Shown piece after piece: positions 1 to 8,315 of a stretch of DNA of 41,408 nt (its first letter is position 1; each line of letters starts with the position of its first letter). The notes under the pieces are model-generated. The model was not told the DNA's origin. It worked only from the letters and a program-made list of their open reading frames with translations, and did not search any database. Source of the DNA: Deltaproteobacteria bacterium (lineage in GTDB: Bacteria > Myxococcota_A > Polyangia > Haliangiales > Haliangiaceae); assembly GCA_013813765.1 (NCBI GenBank), contig JACCRC010000398.1:1-41408 (forward strand), given 5' to 3'. The position numbers and the translations under genes are program-made.

Positions 1-77
1 AAATTTTCTGGAAACGCCTGCCTCGGATTCATTTCCAACCACCGAAACGGAGGACCGAAACCTCAACTAAGTATGCG

Positions 78-159
78 TGCGCGAAGGGGGACTCGAACCC
101 CCACGATGTTACTCACTAGCACCTCAAGCTAGCGCGTCTACCAATTCCGCCATCCGCGC
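78..159 (-). tRNA. tRNA-Leu, anticodon GAG
   Basis: Read on the minus strand, the acceptor arm GCGCGGA (from 159) pairs with TTCGCGC (85 to 79) with one G-T pair, and the discriminator is A at 78. The D arm carries AATTGGTAGA, as is typical of bacterial tRNA-Leu. The anticodon arm CTAGC-TTGAGGT-GCTAG gives anticodon GAG, which reads CUC/CUU leucine codons. A long variable arm of class II type follows, then the T arm GGGGG-TTCGAGT-CCCCC. The 3' CCA is not encoded, because the next bases are CGC. Confidence 0.96.
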
Positions 160-185
160 ATTCAGTTTTGAAAAAACGGAAGCTG

Positions 186-214
186 TTGGTAGCCCCCCGC
201 GCCGTCGCTGTCAA
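186..214 (-). promoter_or_regulatory. Predicted sigma-70 promoter of tRNA-Leu
   Basis: On the minus strand there is a perfect -35 box TTGACA (214 to 209), a 17-base spacer, and a weak -10-like TACCAA (191 to 186). The predicted transcription start near 179 leaves about 20 bases of leader before the tRNA. The -35 box and spacing are seen directly; the -10 box is far from consensus, so the assignment is an inference. Confidence 0.55.
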
Positions 215-246
215 GCACCCCCGCCGCCGGTGCATAGTCACGGACG

Positions 247-837
247 GTGTCGTTGTCGCCGAGCCAGCCCAGTCCGGCACCGCCGCTCTCGCGAGCGAGC
301 CTGGTCATCGGCCTGTACGGGGGAATGGCGATCGTCGCGCTGCTCATCGCGGCGGGGCGAGGAAACCCGGATCTGTACCGGCTGGGCGATGCGCCGCAGT
401 GGCTGCTGCTGGGCGGACTGGCGATCGGGGCCGGTGTCGGGCTGATCGTCGTCGGGCTGACCCGCCTGTCCACGAAGTACTTCGCGTGGGCACGCGAGCT
501 GAACACGAGCTTTCGCGATCTGCTGGGCCCGCTGACGAACCGGGAGATCCTCATCCTCGCGCTCGCGAGCTCGATCGGCGAGGAGCTGCTGTTCCGGGGG
601 GCGCTCCTGCCCTGGCTGGGGGTGTGGTGGCAGGCGCTGGTGTTCGCCCTTCTGCACGTCGGCCCGAAGAAGCGGTTCCTGCCGTGGACGGCCTCGGCGT
701 TCGTGCTGGGCGTCGCGTTCGGGGAGCTGGCGATCCACACGGGGAACCTCGGCGGACCGATCGCCGCGCACTTCATGATCAACTTCTTGAACCTGCGGTT
801 CATCGTCGGATCAGCCCGGGCGCCTTCCGCCGATTAG
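247..837 (+). CDS. CPBP family intramembrane metalloprotease (Abi/CAAX-like)
   Basis: This 196-residue integral membrane protein has several hydrophobic segments (about residues 17-36, 50-70, 100-112, 128-140 and 150-175). The CPBP/ABI (type II CAAX protease-like) signature is present: EELLFRG with the glutamate pair at 112-113 and Arg117, then a histidine motif in FALLHVG and HFMINF near the C terminus. Family members are membrane-embedded metal-dependent glutamyl proteases that process prenylated proteins or peptides; no substrate can be told here. The chosen start is GTG at 247; an ATG at 325 would cut into the first membrane segment. The C-terminal end is 35 bases before the next gene. 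Confidence 0.85.
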   Translation: MSLSPSQPSPAPPLSRASLVIGLYGGMAIVALLIAAGRGNPDLYRLGDAPQWLLLGGLAIGAGVGLIVVGLTRLSTKYFAWARELNTSFRDLLGPLTNREILILALASSIGEELLFRGALLPWLGVWWQALVFALLHVGPKKRFLPWTASAFVLGVAFGELAIHTGNLGGPIAAHFMINFLNLRFIVGSARAPSAD

Positions 838-872
838 TTGCTCTGGATGGACGGGGGTGCCTAGCCTCGACC

Positions 873-2531
873 ATGCTCCGTACCAGCTTCACCGCCGCGG
901 TTTCGTTCGTGATCGCGTTCGCGGTGGCCTTCGCGCTCATGACGCTCACGGGAGTCGCGCACGCGGACGAGACGTCCGCGACCGACAAGCTGCGGATCCT
1001 CTACTCGACGCGGTTCACGTTCACCGATGGAGGCGTTCCTCTGGTGACGGTCGAGATCATGGGCAAGCGCAAGGACGTGAAGCTCCGGGCGAAGGGCGGC
1101 GTGCTGGTGCGCCCCGATGGCCAGGGCGGATCCGCGGTGGAGACCGACGGGGGCGAGGCCTGGACGATCACGGCGGAGAACACGAAGCCGGCGATGATCC
1201 AGGACTGGACGGTCGTCGACACGATGCAGCCGGATGACTCGACGGGCGTGGCGGCGGCGATGACGCGCTGGAAGGAGCGCGGCTTCGAGCCTCGGTCGTT
1301 CGAGGTGGGTACGGTGTTCGGCGTCGATGGCGAGGTGATCGACACGCGCGAGATGCGGATCGCGATCGATCCGGTCGCTGCGGGCAAGGGCGGCACGCGC
1401 GCTGCCGATCACGCGAAGCGCTACGGGATCCAGACGTTCGTCCACCAGGAGCTGGTGCGCCGCCCGTCGGGAACGATCGTCGCGAAGAGCGGCGGCACCA
1501 CGATCAGAAACCCGAACGTGCTCTGGTTCACGCCGAAGAAGGGGACCGAGACGATCACCGTGGTGGACGTGCCCACGGGCACCGGCGGCTCGCAGCTCGA
1601 GACGGGCACCGAGGATCGGCGGTACTGGGGCGCGGTCTACGTGACGCTCGACCACGATGGCTCGCTGCTCGCCGCGAACGCGGTGCCCGAGGACAAGCTG
1701 CTGGCGGGCCTCGTTCCGGCGGAGATGTATCCCGATGCACCGCAGGCCGCGCTCGAGGCGCAGGCGATCGCGGCGCGCACCGAGCTCTTGCAGAAGATCG
1801 GACGGAGGAATCTCACGGATCCGTTCCTGTTGTGCTCGACGCAGCAGTGCCAGGTCTATGCGGGCGCCGGAAAGGAAGACCCGAGGACCACGCGGGCGGT
1901 CGAGGCCACACGCGGCATCGTCATGCTGCGCGACGGCGGCGGCATGGTGGATGTTCGCTACAGCGCCTCGTGCGGCGGCCACACCGAGGACAACGACGCG
2001 ATCTGGGACGGCGATCCGGATCCGTCACTGCGCGGCCGCGTCGACGATCCGAAGGCCGCCATGTCGCGCGTCACCGACGACAGCCTCGATGCGTTCCTCG
2101 CCGGCGGCAAGGACGCGTGGTGCAACCACGGCAAGATCGGCAAGAGCCGGTTTCGCTGGACGGAGAAGCGCCAGGCCGATGATCTGACCGCGCGCGTGTC
2201 GGTCCTGCATCCGGAGATCGGCCGGATCAAGTCGATCGTTCCGAAGAAGCGCGGCGTGTCGGGTCGCATCGGTGTGCTGACGATCAAGGGCGACAAGGCG
2301 AGCGTCGACGTCACGGGCGACCTCCACATTCGCCGGCTCCTCGGCGGCCTGAAGTCGTCGCTGTTCGAGGTGACGCGCGAGGGCGACACGTTCGTGTTCC
2401 GCGGCGCGGGCTTCGGTCACGGCGTCGGCATGTGCCAGATGGGCGCGATCGGCATGGCGATCGCGGGCAAGAAGCACGACAAGATCCTCGGCCACTACTA
2501 CCGCGGCACGCACCTGCACCGCCTGTACTGA
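873..2531 (+). CDS. SpoIID/LytB domain exported protein
   Basis: The 552-residue product begins with a Sec-type signal peptide (hydrophobic residues about 8-27, cleavage after a VAHA-like site). The N-terminal ~250 residues are not recognised. From about residue 250 the sequence fits the SpoIID/LytB domain: VPAEM with the likely catalytic Glu284, QAIAARTELL, a YSASCGGHTE segment, and the terminal GFGHGVGMCQMGA motif. In sporulating Firmicutes SpoIID is a lytic transglycosylase acting on stripped (denuded) glycan strands; homologues in Gram-negative bacteria probably trim peptidoglycan in the periplasm. The open frame extends upstream to 168, but ATG 873 is chosen because it places the signal peptide at the N terminus and leaves room for the CPBP gene. 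Confidence 0.88.
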   Translation: MLRTSFTAAVSFVIAFAVAFALMTLTGVAHADETSATDKLRILYSTRFTFTDGGVPLVTVEIMGKRKDVKLRAKGGVLVRPDGQGGSAVETDGGEAWTITAENTKPAMIQDWTVVDTMQPDDSTGVAAAMTRWKERGFEPRSFEVGTVFGVDGEVIDTREMRIAIDPVAAGKGGTRAADHAKRYGIQTFVHQELVRRPSGTIVAKSGGTTIRNPNVLWFTPKKGTETITVVDVPTGTGGSQLETGTEDRRYWGAVYVTLDHDGSLLAANAVPEDKLLAGLVPAEMYPDAPQAALEAQAIAARTELLQKIGRRNLTDPFLLCSTQQCQVYAGAGKEDPRTTRAVEATRGIVMLRDGGGMVDVRYSASCGGHTEDNDAIWDGDPDPSLRGRVDDPKAAMSRVTDDSLDAFLAGGKDAWCNHGKIGKSRFRWTEKRQADDLTARVSVLHPEIGRIKSIVPKKRGVSGRIGVLTIKGDKASVDVTGDLHIRRLLGGLKSSLFEVTREGDTFVFRGAGFGHGVGMCQMGAIGMAIAGKKHDKILGHYYRGTHLHRLY

Positions 2532-2537
2532 GCGGGC

Positions 2538-2582
2538 ACGGCCGCAACGAGGCCGTAACATCATGCGACCACGGAGCGTGGT
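2538..2582. promoter_or_regulatory. Two small perfect inverted repeats before the MetE-like gene
   Basis: The 63-base spacer holds ACGGCC-7-GGCCGT (2538-2556) and ACCACG-GAG-CGTGGT (2568-2582). The second ends 12 bases before the MetE-like start codon, where a protein or RNA hairpin could affect initiation; the first could act as a weak terminator for the SpoIID gene, though no T-run follows. No known riboswitch structure is recognised. Confidence 0.3.
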
Positions 2583-2594
2583 ATTGCCGGGGCC

Positions 2595-3686
2595 ATGTCC
2601 CTCCCCGTGCTCCCGACGACGATGGTCGGTTCCTACCCGCGCCCCGCATGGTTCACGCAGCAGCTCGCCGGCAAGGACGTGCTCGAGGCGTTCAAGCTCG
2701 CGGGACACGCCGAGGCGTTCCACGATGCGACGCGCGTCGTGATCAAGGATCAGGAGCTCGCCGGCCTCGACATCCTCAGCGACGGCCAGATGTGGTTCGA
2801 CGACTACCACATGGGCATCGGATCCTTCCTCTGGTACTGGCTCGAGCGCACCGAGGGCTTCGGTAACGAGAAGCTCCCGCACCCCGCACGTGGGAAGGCG
2901 AAGGGCCGCGATGTGTGGGCACTCGACGAGGCCGGCGGCGTCGCGGTGGTCGGTGAGATCAAGCGTGGCCCGGTGCGCATGGAGCTGCTCTATCGCTGGG
3001 CGCAACGTCACACCGAGAAGCCGATCAAGGCGTGCATCGGCGCTGGCCCCGTGCAGCTGTCGACGCTCGCGCACTTCAAGTCAGGCCCCGTGAAGAACCG
3101 CTACGAGCTGTCGCGCGCGCTCGCCGACGTGTTCCGCGCGGAGATCGGCGAGGTCGTCGCCGCGGGCTGCAAGCACATCCAGCTCGAGGATCTCGGCGCC
3201 TGGATGCCGCACCTCTCCGGCGAGAAGGACTACGACTGGGTCACCGACATCGTCGACCGCACGATGTCGGAGATTCCCCAGGGCGTGGATCGCTCGTGGC
3301 ACTTCTGCATGGGCAACGCGTGGGGCAACAAGCTCGAGGGCATGACCGCCGGCGGCTACCGCGAGATCATGCCGCACTACCACAACGTCAAGATCGACGC
3401 GTACGTCCTCGACTTCGCGTGCCGCGAGATGGAGGACGCCGATCTGCTCCGCAAGATCCCGTCCGATAAGAAGGCACACGTCGGCGTGATCGACGTTCGC
3501 ACGCTCGAGATCGAGCACCCCGAGCAAGTCGCCGAGCGCGTGCGCAAGGTGCTGAAGCACATCGAGGCCGAGCGCGTGACGCTCACGACCGACTGCGGCC
3601 TCAAGCAGCTGCCGCGCACCGTGGCGATCGAGAAGCTGCGCGCGCTGGCCGAGGGGGCCGCGATCGTGCGCCGCGAGCTGCGCTAG
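2595..3686 (+). CDS. Short MetE-like cobalamin-independent methionine synthase family protein
   Basis: At 363 residues this matches only the C-terminal catalytic barrel of MetE; the N-terminal half of the ~750-residue enzyme is absent. The opening TTMVGSYPRP motif is typical of the family. The zinc site is readable: His236 and Cys238 (WHFCMGN), Glu278 (CREME) and Cys334 (TTDCGLK). Full MetE transfers a methyl group from 5-methyltetrahydrofolate polyglutamate to homocysteine. Short forms include YxjG/YxjH-like proteins and archaeal core-MetE, which uses a methylcorrinoid donor, so the donor here is uncertain. The start ATG at 2595 follows a spacer with two hairpins. The stop codon overlaps the stop of the opposite-strand lipoprotein gene by 4 bases. 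Confidence 0.82.
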   Translation: MSLPVLPTTMVGSYPRPAWFTQQLAGKDVLEAFKLAGHAEAFHDATRVVIKDQELAGLDILSDGQMWFDDYHMGIGSFLWYWLERTEGFGNEKLPHPARGKAKGRDVWALDEAGGVAVVGEIKRGPVRMELLYRWAQRHTEKPIKACIGAGPVQLSTLAHFKSGPVKNRYELSRALADVFRAEIGEVVAAGCKHIQLEDLGAWMPHLSGEKDYDWVTDIVDRTMSEIPQGVDRSWHFCMGNAWGNKLEGMTAGGYREIMPHYHNVKIDAYVLDFACREMEDADLLRKIPSDKKAHVGVIDVRTLEIEHPEQVAERVRKVLKHIEAERVTLTTDCGLKQLPRTVAIEKLRALAEGAAIVRRELR

Positions 3687-4468
3687 TCCGAGCGAATCTG
3701 GATGAACCAGTCGTAGCGGCCGACCAGCCCCATGACGCTGAACGCGATGTCCCGCGGCGCACCGAAGCCGGCGGGGGGCCGGCCGCTGAGCCGCGGCTTC
3801 GTCACGGGGTACGCCGTGTCGCAGCTCGTCGTCGCGGGCGAGTACGCGAACGTCAGCGAGAAGTCCGCGTTCTCGAGCGGCGCTTGCGCGGGCGTTTCGT
3901 CGACGTTGTTATAGGCCGCACCGTCGAGCGTGTAGGTGAGCGAGAACTTGGGCTGCCCCGAGTCGAAGTACAGCTCGCAGTACAAGGTCTGCGGGTTTGT
4001 CGCGTACAGCGAGATGGTCTGCTGGCGATTCCGGTTGGGGCTCCCCGCGCCGAGACGCCCACCGATGGCGAGCACGTCATCGGTCGGCGAGCTGTCGAGC
4101 ACGGCGACGAACATCGCCGTTCGCGCATCGATCGTCAGTGACTGACCGTCGAACGTCGGCGTTCCGTTGATGAAGTTCCACTCGGGGCGCTTCACCGTGA
4201 ACGGATCGAAGAACACGATCCGCTCGGTCGGCGTGTCGGGGCGTGGATCGCAGGCGTCGCCGACCCGGTCGTCGTCGCGGTCCGCCTGCGTGGGATCCGG
4301 CAGGTGCGGGCAGACGTCGCAGGCATCGTCGATGCCGTCCTTGTCCTCGTCGTGCCCGGCCGCCGTGCACGATCGGGCATCCGGCTCGAGCGCGGCATCG
4401 GGCATCGGAGCCGCGCCGAACTCGAGGCGGCCGCATCCCGCCAGCATCAAGAGCCACGCGCAGCGCAC
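3683..4468 (-). CDS. Lipoprotein with thrombospondin type-3-like calcium repeats
   Basis: This 261-residue lipoprotein has a short signal and lipobox LMLAGC. It is followed by a low-complexity Asp/Ala/Pro linker and a pair of TSP3-like repeats (DEDKDGIDDACDVCPHLPD and DRDDDRVGDACDPRPD, about residues 40-75), which are Ca2+-binding acidic loops usually found in outer-membrane or secreted proteins. The remaining ~180 residues look like a beta-rich concanavalin/lectin-type jelly roll, recognised only by its composition and aromatic spacing. Start is GTG at 4468, only 9 bases after the stop of the glycosyltransferase gene, so the two are likely cotranscribed. Confidence 0.75.
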   Translation of the reverse strand: MRCAWLLMLAGCGRLEFGAAPMPDAALEPDARSCTAAGHDEDKDGIDDACDVCPHLPDPTQADRDDDRVGDACDPRPDTPTERIVFFDPFTVKRPEWNFINGTPTFDGQSLTIDARTAMFVAVLDSSPTDDVLAIGGRLGAGSPNRNRQQTISLYATNPQTLYCELYFDSGQPKFSLTYTLDGAAYNNVDETPAQAPLENADFSLTFAYSPATTSCDTAYPVTKPRLSGRPPAGFGAPRDIAFSVMGLVGRYDWFIQIRSD

Positions 4469-4477
4469 ACCGCGAGT

Positions 4478-6555
4478 CTACTCCGGCTGCAGCGCGAACC
4501 AATGAAACACGCGGTACGGACCGGGCGCACGCGTGTGGAGCGCACCGGGGGTGCCGGTGGGAAGATCGAACACGACCTCCACGAACATGCCGTTCGGTGC
4601 GGGGAGTGGCTGCGAGGCCACGACCTTGCCATCGTCGTCGAGGATGTCCAGCCGCGAAGGCTGCGTGATCGATTCCTGGTAGGGCACGTTCGGCTGGCCG
4701 CCCGTGCGAATGATCAGCTTCGTGGGCTTCGCCGGATCGAGCGCGAGCGCGAGCCGCTCCGTGCCACCGCGGATCGTACGACCGCCGTCGAGGACGAGCC
4801 CACGCGCGCCGACCTCTCGCGCCACATGCGACCACTTCGCGGTCGGGTCGCCGAGCTTGCGGCGTCCCTGCGCACCGCGCCAGCCGTGCGCGCGTTCGCT
4901 CGCGAGATCCGCGATGTCGATCCGATCGACGACAGCCCACCCCGGGTGATCGGTGAGCGGACGCTCGCCGGTGCCGACGTGATCCCAGACCGCGATGATG
5001 AGCTGCATGTTCCCGTCGCCGACCATCCGGCGCGGCTCGAAGCCCGGGCGCAGCGGGGTGTTGAACAGCACCTCGCCGTAGAACTCGTTGGTGCCGAGCC
5101 ACGCCGGGTAGTACGCGAAGTGGGTCGGTCGCTCCGACGCGGGCATCCGCTCGAGGAACTCGAAGCGCGAGCCGGGTCCGTGGTTAGCGATGCCGGCCTG
5201 GTAGTTCGTGACGAGGCCGAGCATGTCGTAGACCTTGCCGTCGCCGTAGTACGCGATCGCGCCCGCGTCGTGGAACATCACGCTCGCATCGGGGAGCTTG
5301 CGGTGGAGGTAGTCACCGATCGCGACCACCTGCGTATTCGTGTCCATCGCTCCCTGCGCGAACATCTTCATGTCGGCGCGCAGGCCGGGCAACGCCGCGC
5401 GGATCCACAGCACCGAGACGATCACGATCGCGAGGAGGTGCGCGATCGCCACCCCGGGCCCGAATCGCCTGAGCGGGATCGCGACCGCGCAGCCGACGGG
5501 GATCACGAGCAGCGGGAACGCGGGCGCGATGTAGCGGTAGTTCTGGAACGCCCACAGCCCCGACGACGCGATCACCGCGAACATCAGTACCCACGGCGCG
5601 AGCACGAGGATCGCGCCGACCAGGTACCGCCGCGTGCTCTTCGCCCACAGTGCGATCCGCACCGCGCCGACGAGCCAGAGCACGAGGAACACGCGCGGCC
5701 ACACGAGCGGGCTCTTGTCGTCCCAGAACAGCCCCTTCGCGAGCTTGCCGACGAGGGTGCCGACGGTCTCGAACCAGTACGACCAGTCGAAGCCCGGCAG
5801 GTAGAAGTGGCTCTTCGCCACGCCGGTGTTCGGGAACAGCTGGCCGGCGAACAGCTTGTTCGCGACGAGCCACAGTGCCGGTGCGGCGAGCGGTGACAGC
5901 CACCACGCCGCACTCCGCCAGTCTCGCTGCCACGCACGCTGCAGTGCCGCGAGCCCCGTGAGGCCGACGACGAGCAGCATCGCCTCGGGCCGCGATAACG
6001 ACGCGCACGCGAGCACTGCGATCAGCTTCTTCGTCGGCGGGCCGGTGGGGTTCTGGTCGAGCAGCAAGAGGATCATCGCGGCGAGCAGCGCGCTCGCGAA
6101 CGCGACCTCCATCCCCGACAGCGAGGTCCACGCGAACGGTGCGATGCCGATCAAGACCAGCGGCGCGATCAAGGCGGGGACGAACCCGGCGATCCGCTTC
6201 ACGATCTCGAACACGCCCACACACGTCGCCGCATAGAACGCGGCGCACATCGCGAACGACACCCAGACCAGCGCGTGGCCGCGCGCACCGATCATCCAGA
6301 ACGGCGCGAGCAGCATCGGCCACAGCACGCTCGTCGAGCCCGCGGAGTAGCCGCCACCCGGTAGTAGCTGAACGGCTGGAAGCGGCCGAACTGCTTCGCG
6401 TACGTCAGATAGATGTAGCTGTCGTCGAGCGGCAGCCCCATCGGCCGCGTGTGCCGCAGCGTCGTGGCCGCGAACGCCCACGCGACCACGATCGCGACGA
6501 GCGCGATCACGATGTGCGGGAGGTACGGGCGGAAGCGCGAGAGGCGAACGAGCAA
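4478..6555 (-). CDS. GT-C type membrane glycosyltransferase, frameshifted near 6360
   Basis: Read as one gene this encodes about 690 residues. The N terminus (from ATG 6555) has a membrane anchor, then LPLDDSYIYLTYAKQFGRF, an acidic first-loop motif typical of GT-C lipid-linked-sugar transferases. The reading frame breaks after FSYY. One extra base near 6359-6361 would continue it as PGGGYSAGSTSVLWPM, joining smoothly to the rest: about eight to ten hydrophobic helices, then a ~250-residue periplasmic domain. The 5' part in its own frame ends in an unrelated Arg/Cys-rich tail, as expected after a deletion. The family attaches sugars from polyprenyl-phosphate donors at the outer face of the inner membrane; acceptor and sugar are unknown. 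It lies 4 bases after the methyltransferase gene, in an apparent operon. Sequence error or true pseudogene cannot be told apart here. Confidence 0.75.
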
Positions 6556-6559
6556 TTAA

Positions 6560-7447
6560 CTAGGGCCAGTTGGCCACAGGCGTGCGGACCGCCGCCAGCG
6601 CGATGTGCTGGAACCGGAACTGGCGATCGCGCTTGTAGTCACCGAGCAGCTCGAGCGCGAGCTCGTTGAAGTCGAGCGAGCGCACCCAGCGGAAGCCGCA
6701 CTCGTAGAGCAGCGGCAGCACGTCATCGGAGCCGTACTGGATCGGCTCGCCGAGCTCGCCGACGTACGCGCGCGTCTGCTCGTCGGAGGCCGACAGGTTC
6801 TGCCCCTGCGCGAGCTTCTTGCCGACGAAGTCGAACGCGACCAGCGACCGCGGATCGAGTCCCGTCGCGAGCCGCGTCGCGGTGGCGCGCACGGCGGCCT
6901 CGGTCAGGTACGGCACCACGCCCTCCCAGATGACGAGCGCGGGCTCGGTCGCCGAGAAGCCGGTCGCGACGAGCCGCTCGATCGGATCCTCGCGCTCGAA
7001 GTTGCAGGTGACGTACGTCGCGGAGTCGACCGGATACCCATCGAGCTTCGCGAGCCTCTCTCGCTTGGCCGCCTGCGTTGCCGGATGATCGACCTCGAAG
7101 AACCGCACGCCCGCACGCGGCAGGCGAGCGGCCCGCGTGTCGTAGCCGGCGCCGAGGATCACGATCTGGCGGATCGACAACCGATCCACCGCGATGCCGA
7201 CCAGGCGATCGAGGTACGCGACGCGCAGCGCGAGCCACGTCTCCATCGGCGCGAACCGCGCATCGAGGCGCTTCGCGATATCGTGGCCATCGGCACCGGC
7301 GATCGTCTCCGCCCACGGGTCGACGAACAGCGGCGTGGCCCAGCGGCTCGCGCGAGCCCGGTACGCGCACACCATGAGAGCGGTCTTCGATGCGTTGATC
7401 GTTACGTCCACGGCCGCGTCGTACCAAGGCATCGCGGGAAACGCCAC
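6560..7447 (-). CDS. Class I SAM-dependent methyltransferase, LCM-like family
   Basis: The 295-residue protein fits the family related to leucine carboxyl methyltransferases (bacterial TIGR00027-type O-methyltransferases). SAM-binding motif I is ILGAGYDTRAARL (about residue 95), an acidic strand FFEVDHPATQ follows, and a conserved VIWEGVVPYL motif is near residue 170. Bacterial members methylate carboxyl or hydroxyl groups of small or polyketide-type molecules; the substrate cannot be inferred. Start alternatives are GTG 7447 (used) and the ATG at MPWYD, about 15 bases downstream. It is the first gene of a minus-strand run with the glycosyltransferase (4-base gap) and the TSP3 lipoprotein. 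Confidence 0.8.
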   Translation of the reverse strand: MAFPAMPWYDAAVDVTINASKTALMVCAYRARASRWATPLFVDPWAETIAGADGHDIAKRLDARFAPMETWLALRVAYLDRLVGIAVDRLSIRQIVILGAGYDTRAARLPRAGVRFFEVDHPATQAAKRERLAKLDGYPVDSATYVTCNFEREDPIERLVATGFSATEPALVIWEGVVPYLTEAAVRATATRLATGLDPRSLVAFDFVGKKLAQGQNLSASDEQTRAYVGELGEPIQYGSDDVLPLLYECGFRWVRSLDFNELALELLGDYKRDRQFRFQHIALAAVRTPVANWP

Positions 7448-7561
7448 CGCGACGATGTTGCAGCTACATGCATGAAACCGAGCTGTTACCGACGGTTGCG
7501 TAACGTGCAGATCGAGCCCCCGACCGCGACGGGCATGTGCGAAAATCGAACAAGCACCCGC

Positions 7562-8308
7562 ATGAAGCTCATCACTACCCTTGCTGTCTGTGGCCTCCTC
7601 GGCGCGTGCGCCGGTGAGCCGACGTTTGGATCGACCGAGTCACACGTCGAGAGCTCGAATCGCCTCGCGGTCAACCGCCTCGCCGTCAACCGCCTCGCGG
7701 TCAACCGCCTCGCCGTCAATCGTCTCGCCGTCAATCGTCTCGCGGTCAACGGGATGGCGATCGCGTCGGCGGACGTCGAGGCACTCGCCGCCGAAGAGGG
7801 GGGTCTCGAGCTCCTGAGCTACATGGTCTCGTGCGCGCTTCCGGAAGGTGCGTCGCTGGCCGTCGCCGGCGAGGAGCTGCGCGGATCGCTCGGCGTTGCT
7901 CCGAGCTGGCTCGACGCGGGTCTCGATGTCTCCGGGCAGCGCTGGCTGACGGCGTGCTTGCTCGCGCGCGTCAACTACTTCGGCATCGAGGTTCGTCTGT
8001 CGATGCGCGGTGCGAACGATGCGCTCACGACGACCGCCGAGGAGCGCGCGGCGTATCCCGTGCTCGAGGGCGCGTTCTGGGGAAATCTGTTCGGCGAGAC
8101 CGCCGACAAGACCTCCTGCATCAGCTCCTACAAGGCAACCGCACCGCAGGTCGGCTCGCTGCCCCTGCGCGAGTGCACGGTCACCGATGCTGCGACCGGC
8201 CGCACGCGCTGCGACTACACGCCTGCCGGCACGTGCGAGGACATCTGCGAGGGATCGCAGTGCGCCGGCGCATCCGAGGTCATCAGCGTATACCTCGAGG
8301 CGCCGTAG
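7562..8308 (+). CDS. RLAVN-repeat lipoprotein 1
   Basis: This 248-residue lipoprotein has the signal MKLITTLAVCGLLGAC, with Cys16 as the lipidation site. After a short Ser/Glu linker come six exact RLAVN pentapeptides (residues 34-63), then a conserved ~180-residue domain: LSYMVSCALPEG, LGVAPSWLDAGLD, QRWLTACLLARVN, LSMRGAND, EGAFWGNLFG and several C-terminal cysteines. The same order of motifs occurs in the protein at 9974-10933 on the other strand, so they are paralogues. No enzyme motif is recognised. By its signal it is an envelope or surface lipoprotein. ATG 7562 is preferred to the in-frame ATG at 7535 because it puts the hydrophobic signal directly at the N terminus. It converges with the J-domain gene, 7 bases apart. 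Confidence 0.75.
   Translation: MKLITTLAVCGLLGACAGEPTFGSTESHVESSNRLAVNRLAVNRLAVNRLAVNRLAVNRLAVNGMAIASADVEALAAEEGGLELLSYMVSCALPEGASLAVAGEELRGSLGVAPSWLDAGLDVSGQRWLTACLLARVNYFGIEVRLSMRGANDALTTTAEERAAYPVLEGAFWGNLFGETADKTSCISSYKATAPQVGSLPLRECTVTDAATGRTRCDYTPAGTCEDICEGSQCAGASEVISVYLEAP
7661..7750 (+). repeat. Six 15-bp tandem repeats coding RLAVN
   Basis: The units are perfect at the protein level but vary at third positions (CGC/CGT, GCG/GCC, AAC/AAT). The amino-acid repeat is therefore maintained by selection or has drifted silently since amplification. Confidence 0.95.
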
Positions 8309-8315
8309 CCTCGGG

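Noticed and set aside
168..872. In-frame open extension in front of the SpoIID/LytB gene
   Set aside because: It overlaps the CPBP protease gene in another frame, is Arg-rich like antisense shadows, and would bury the signal peptide that starts at 873.
4478..7447. Natural-product biosynthetic cluster (methyltransferase plus glycosyltransferase)
   Set aside because: No synthase, tailoring or transport genes are near, and the glycosyltransferase is of the membrane GT-C type, so envelope glycan work is more likely.
7661..7750. Classic pentapeptide-repeat (DNA-mimic) protein
   Set aside because: The consensus A(D/N)Lxx is not met: the Asn is followed by Arg, with Leu two places on, and only six units occur.
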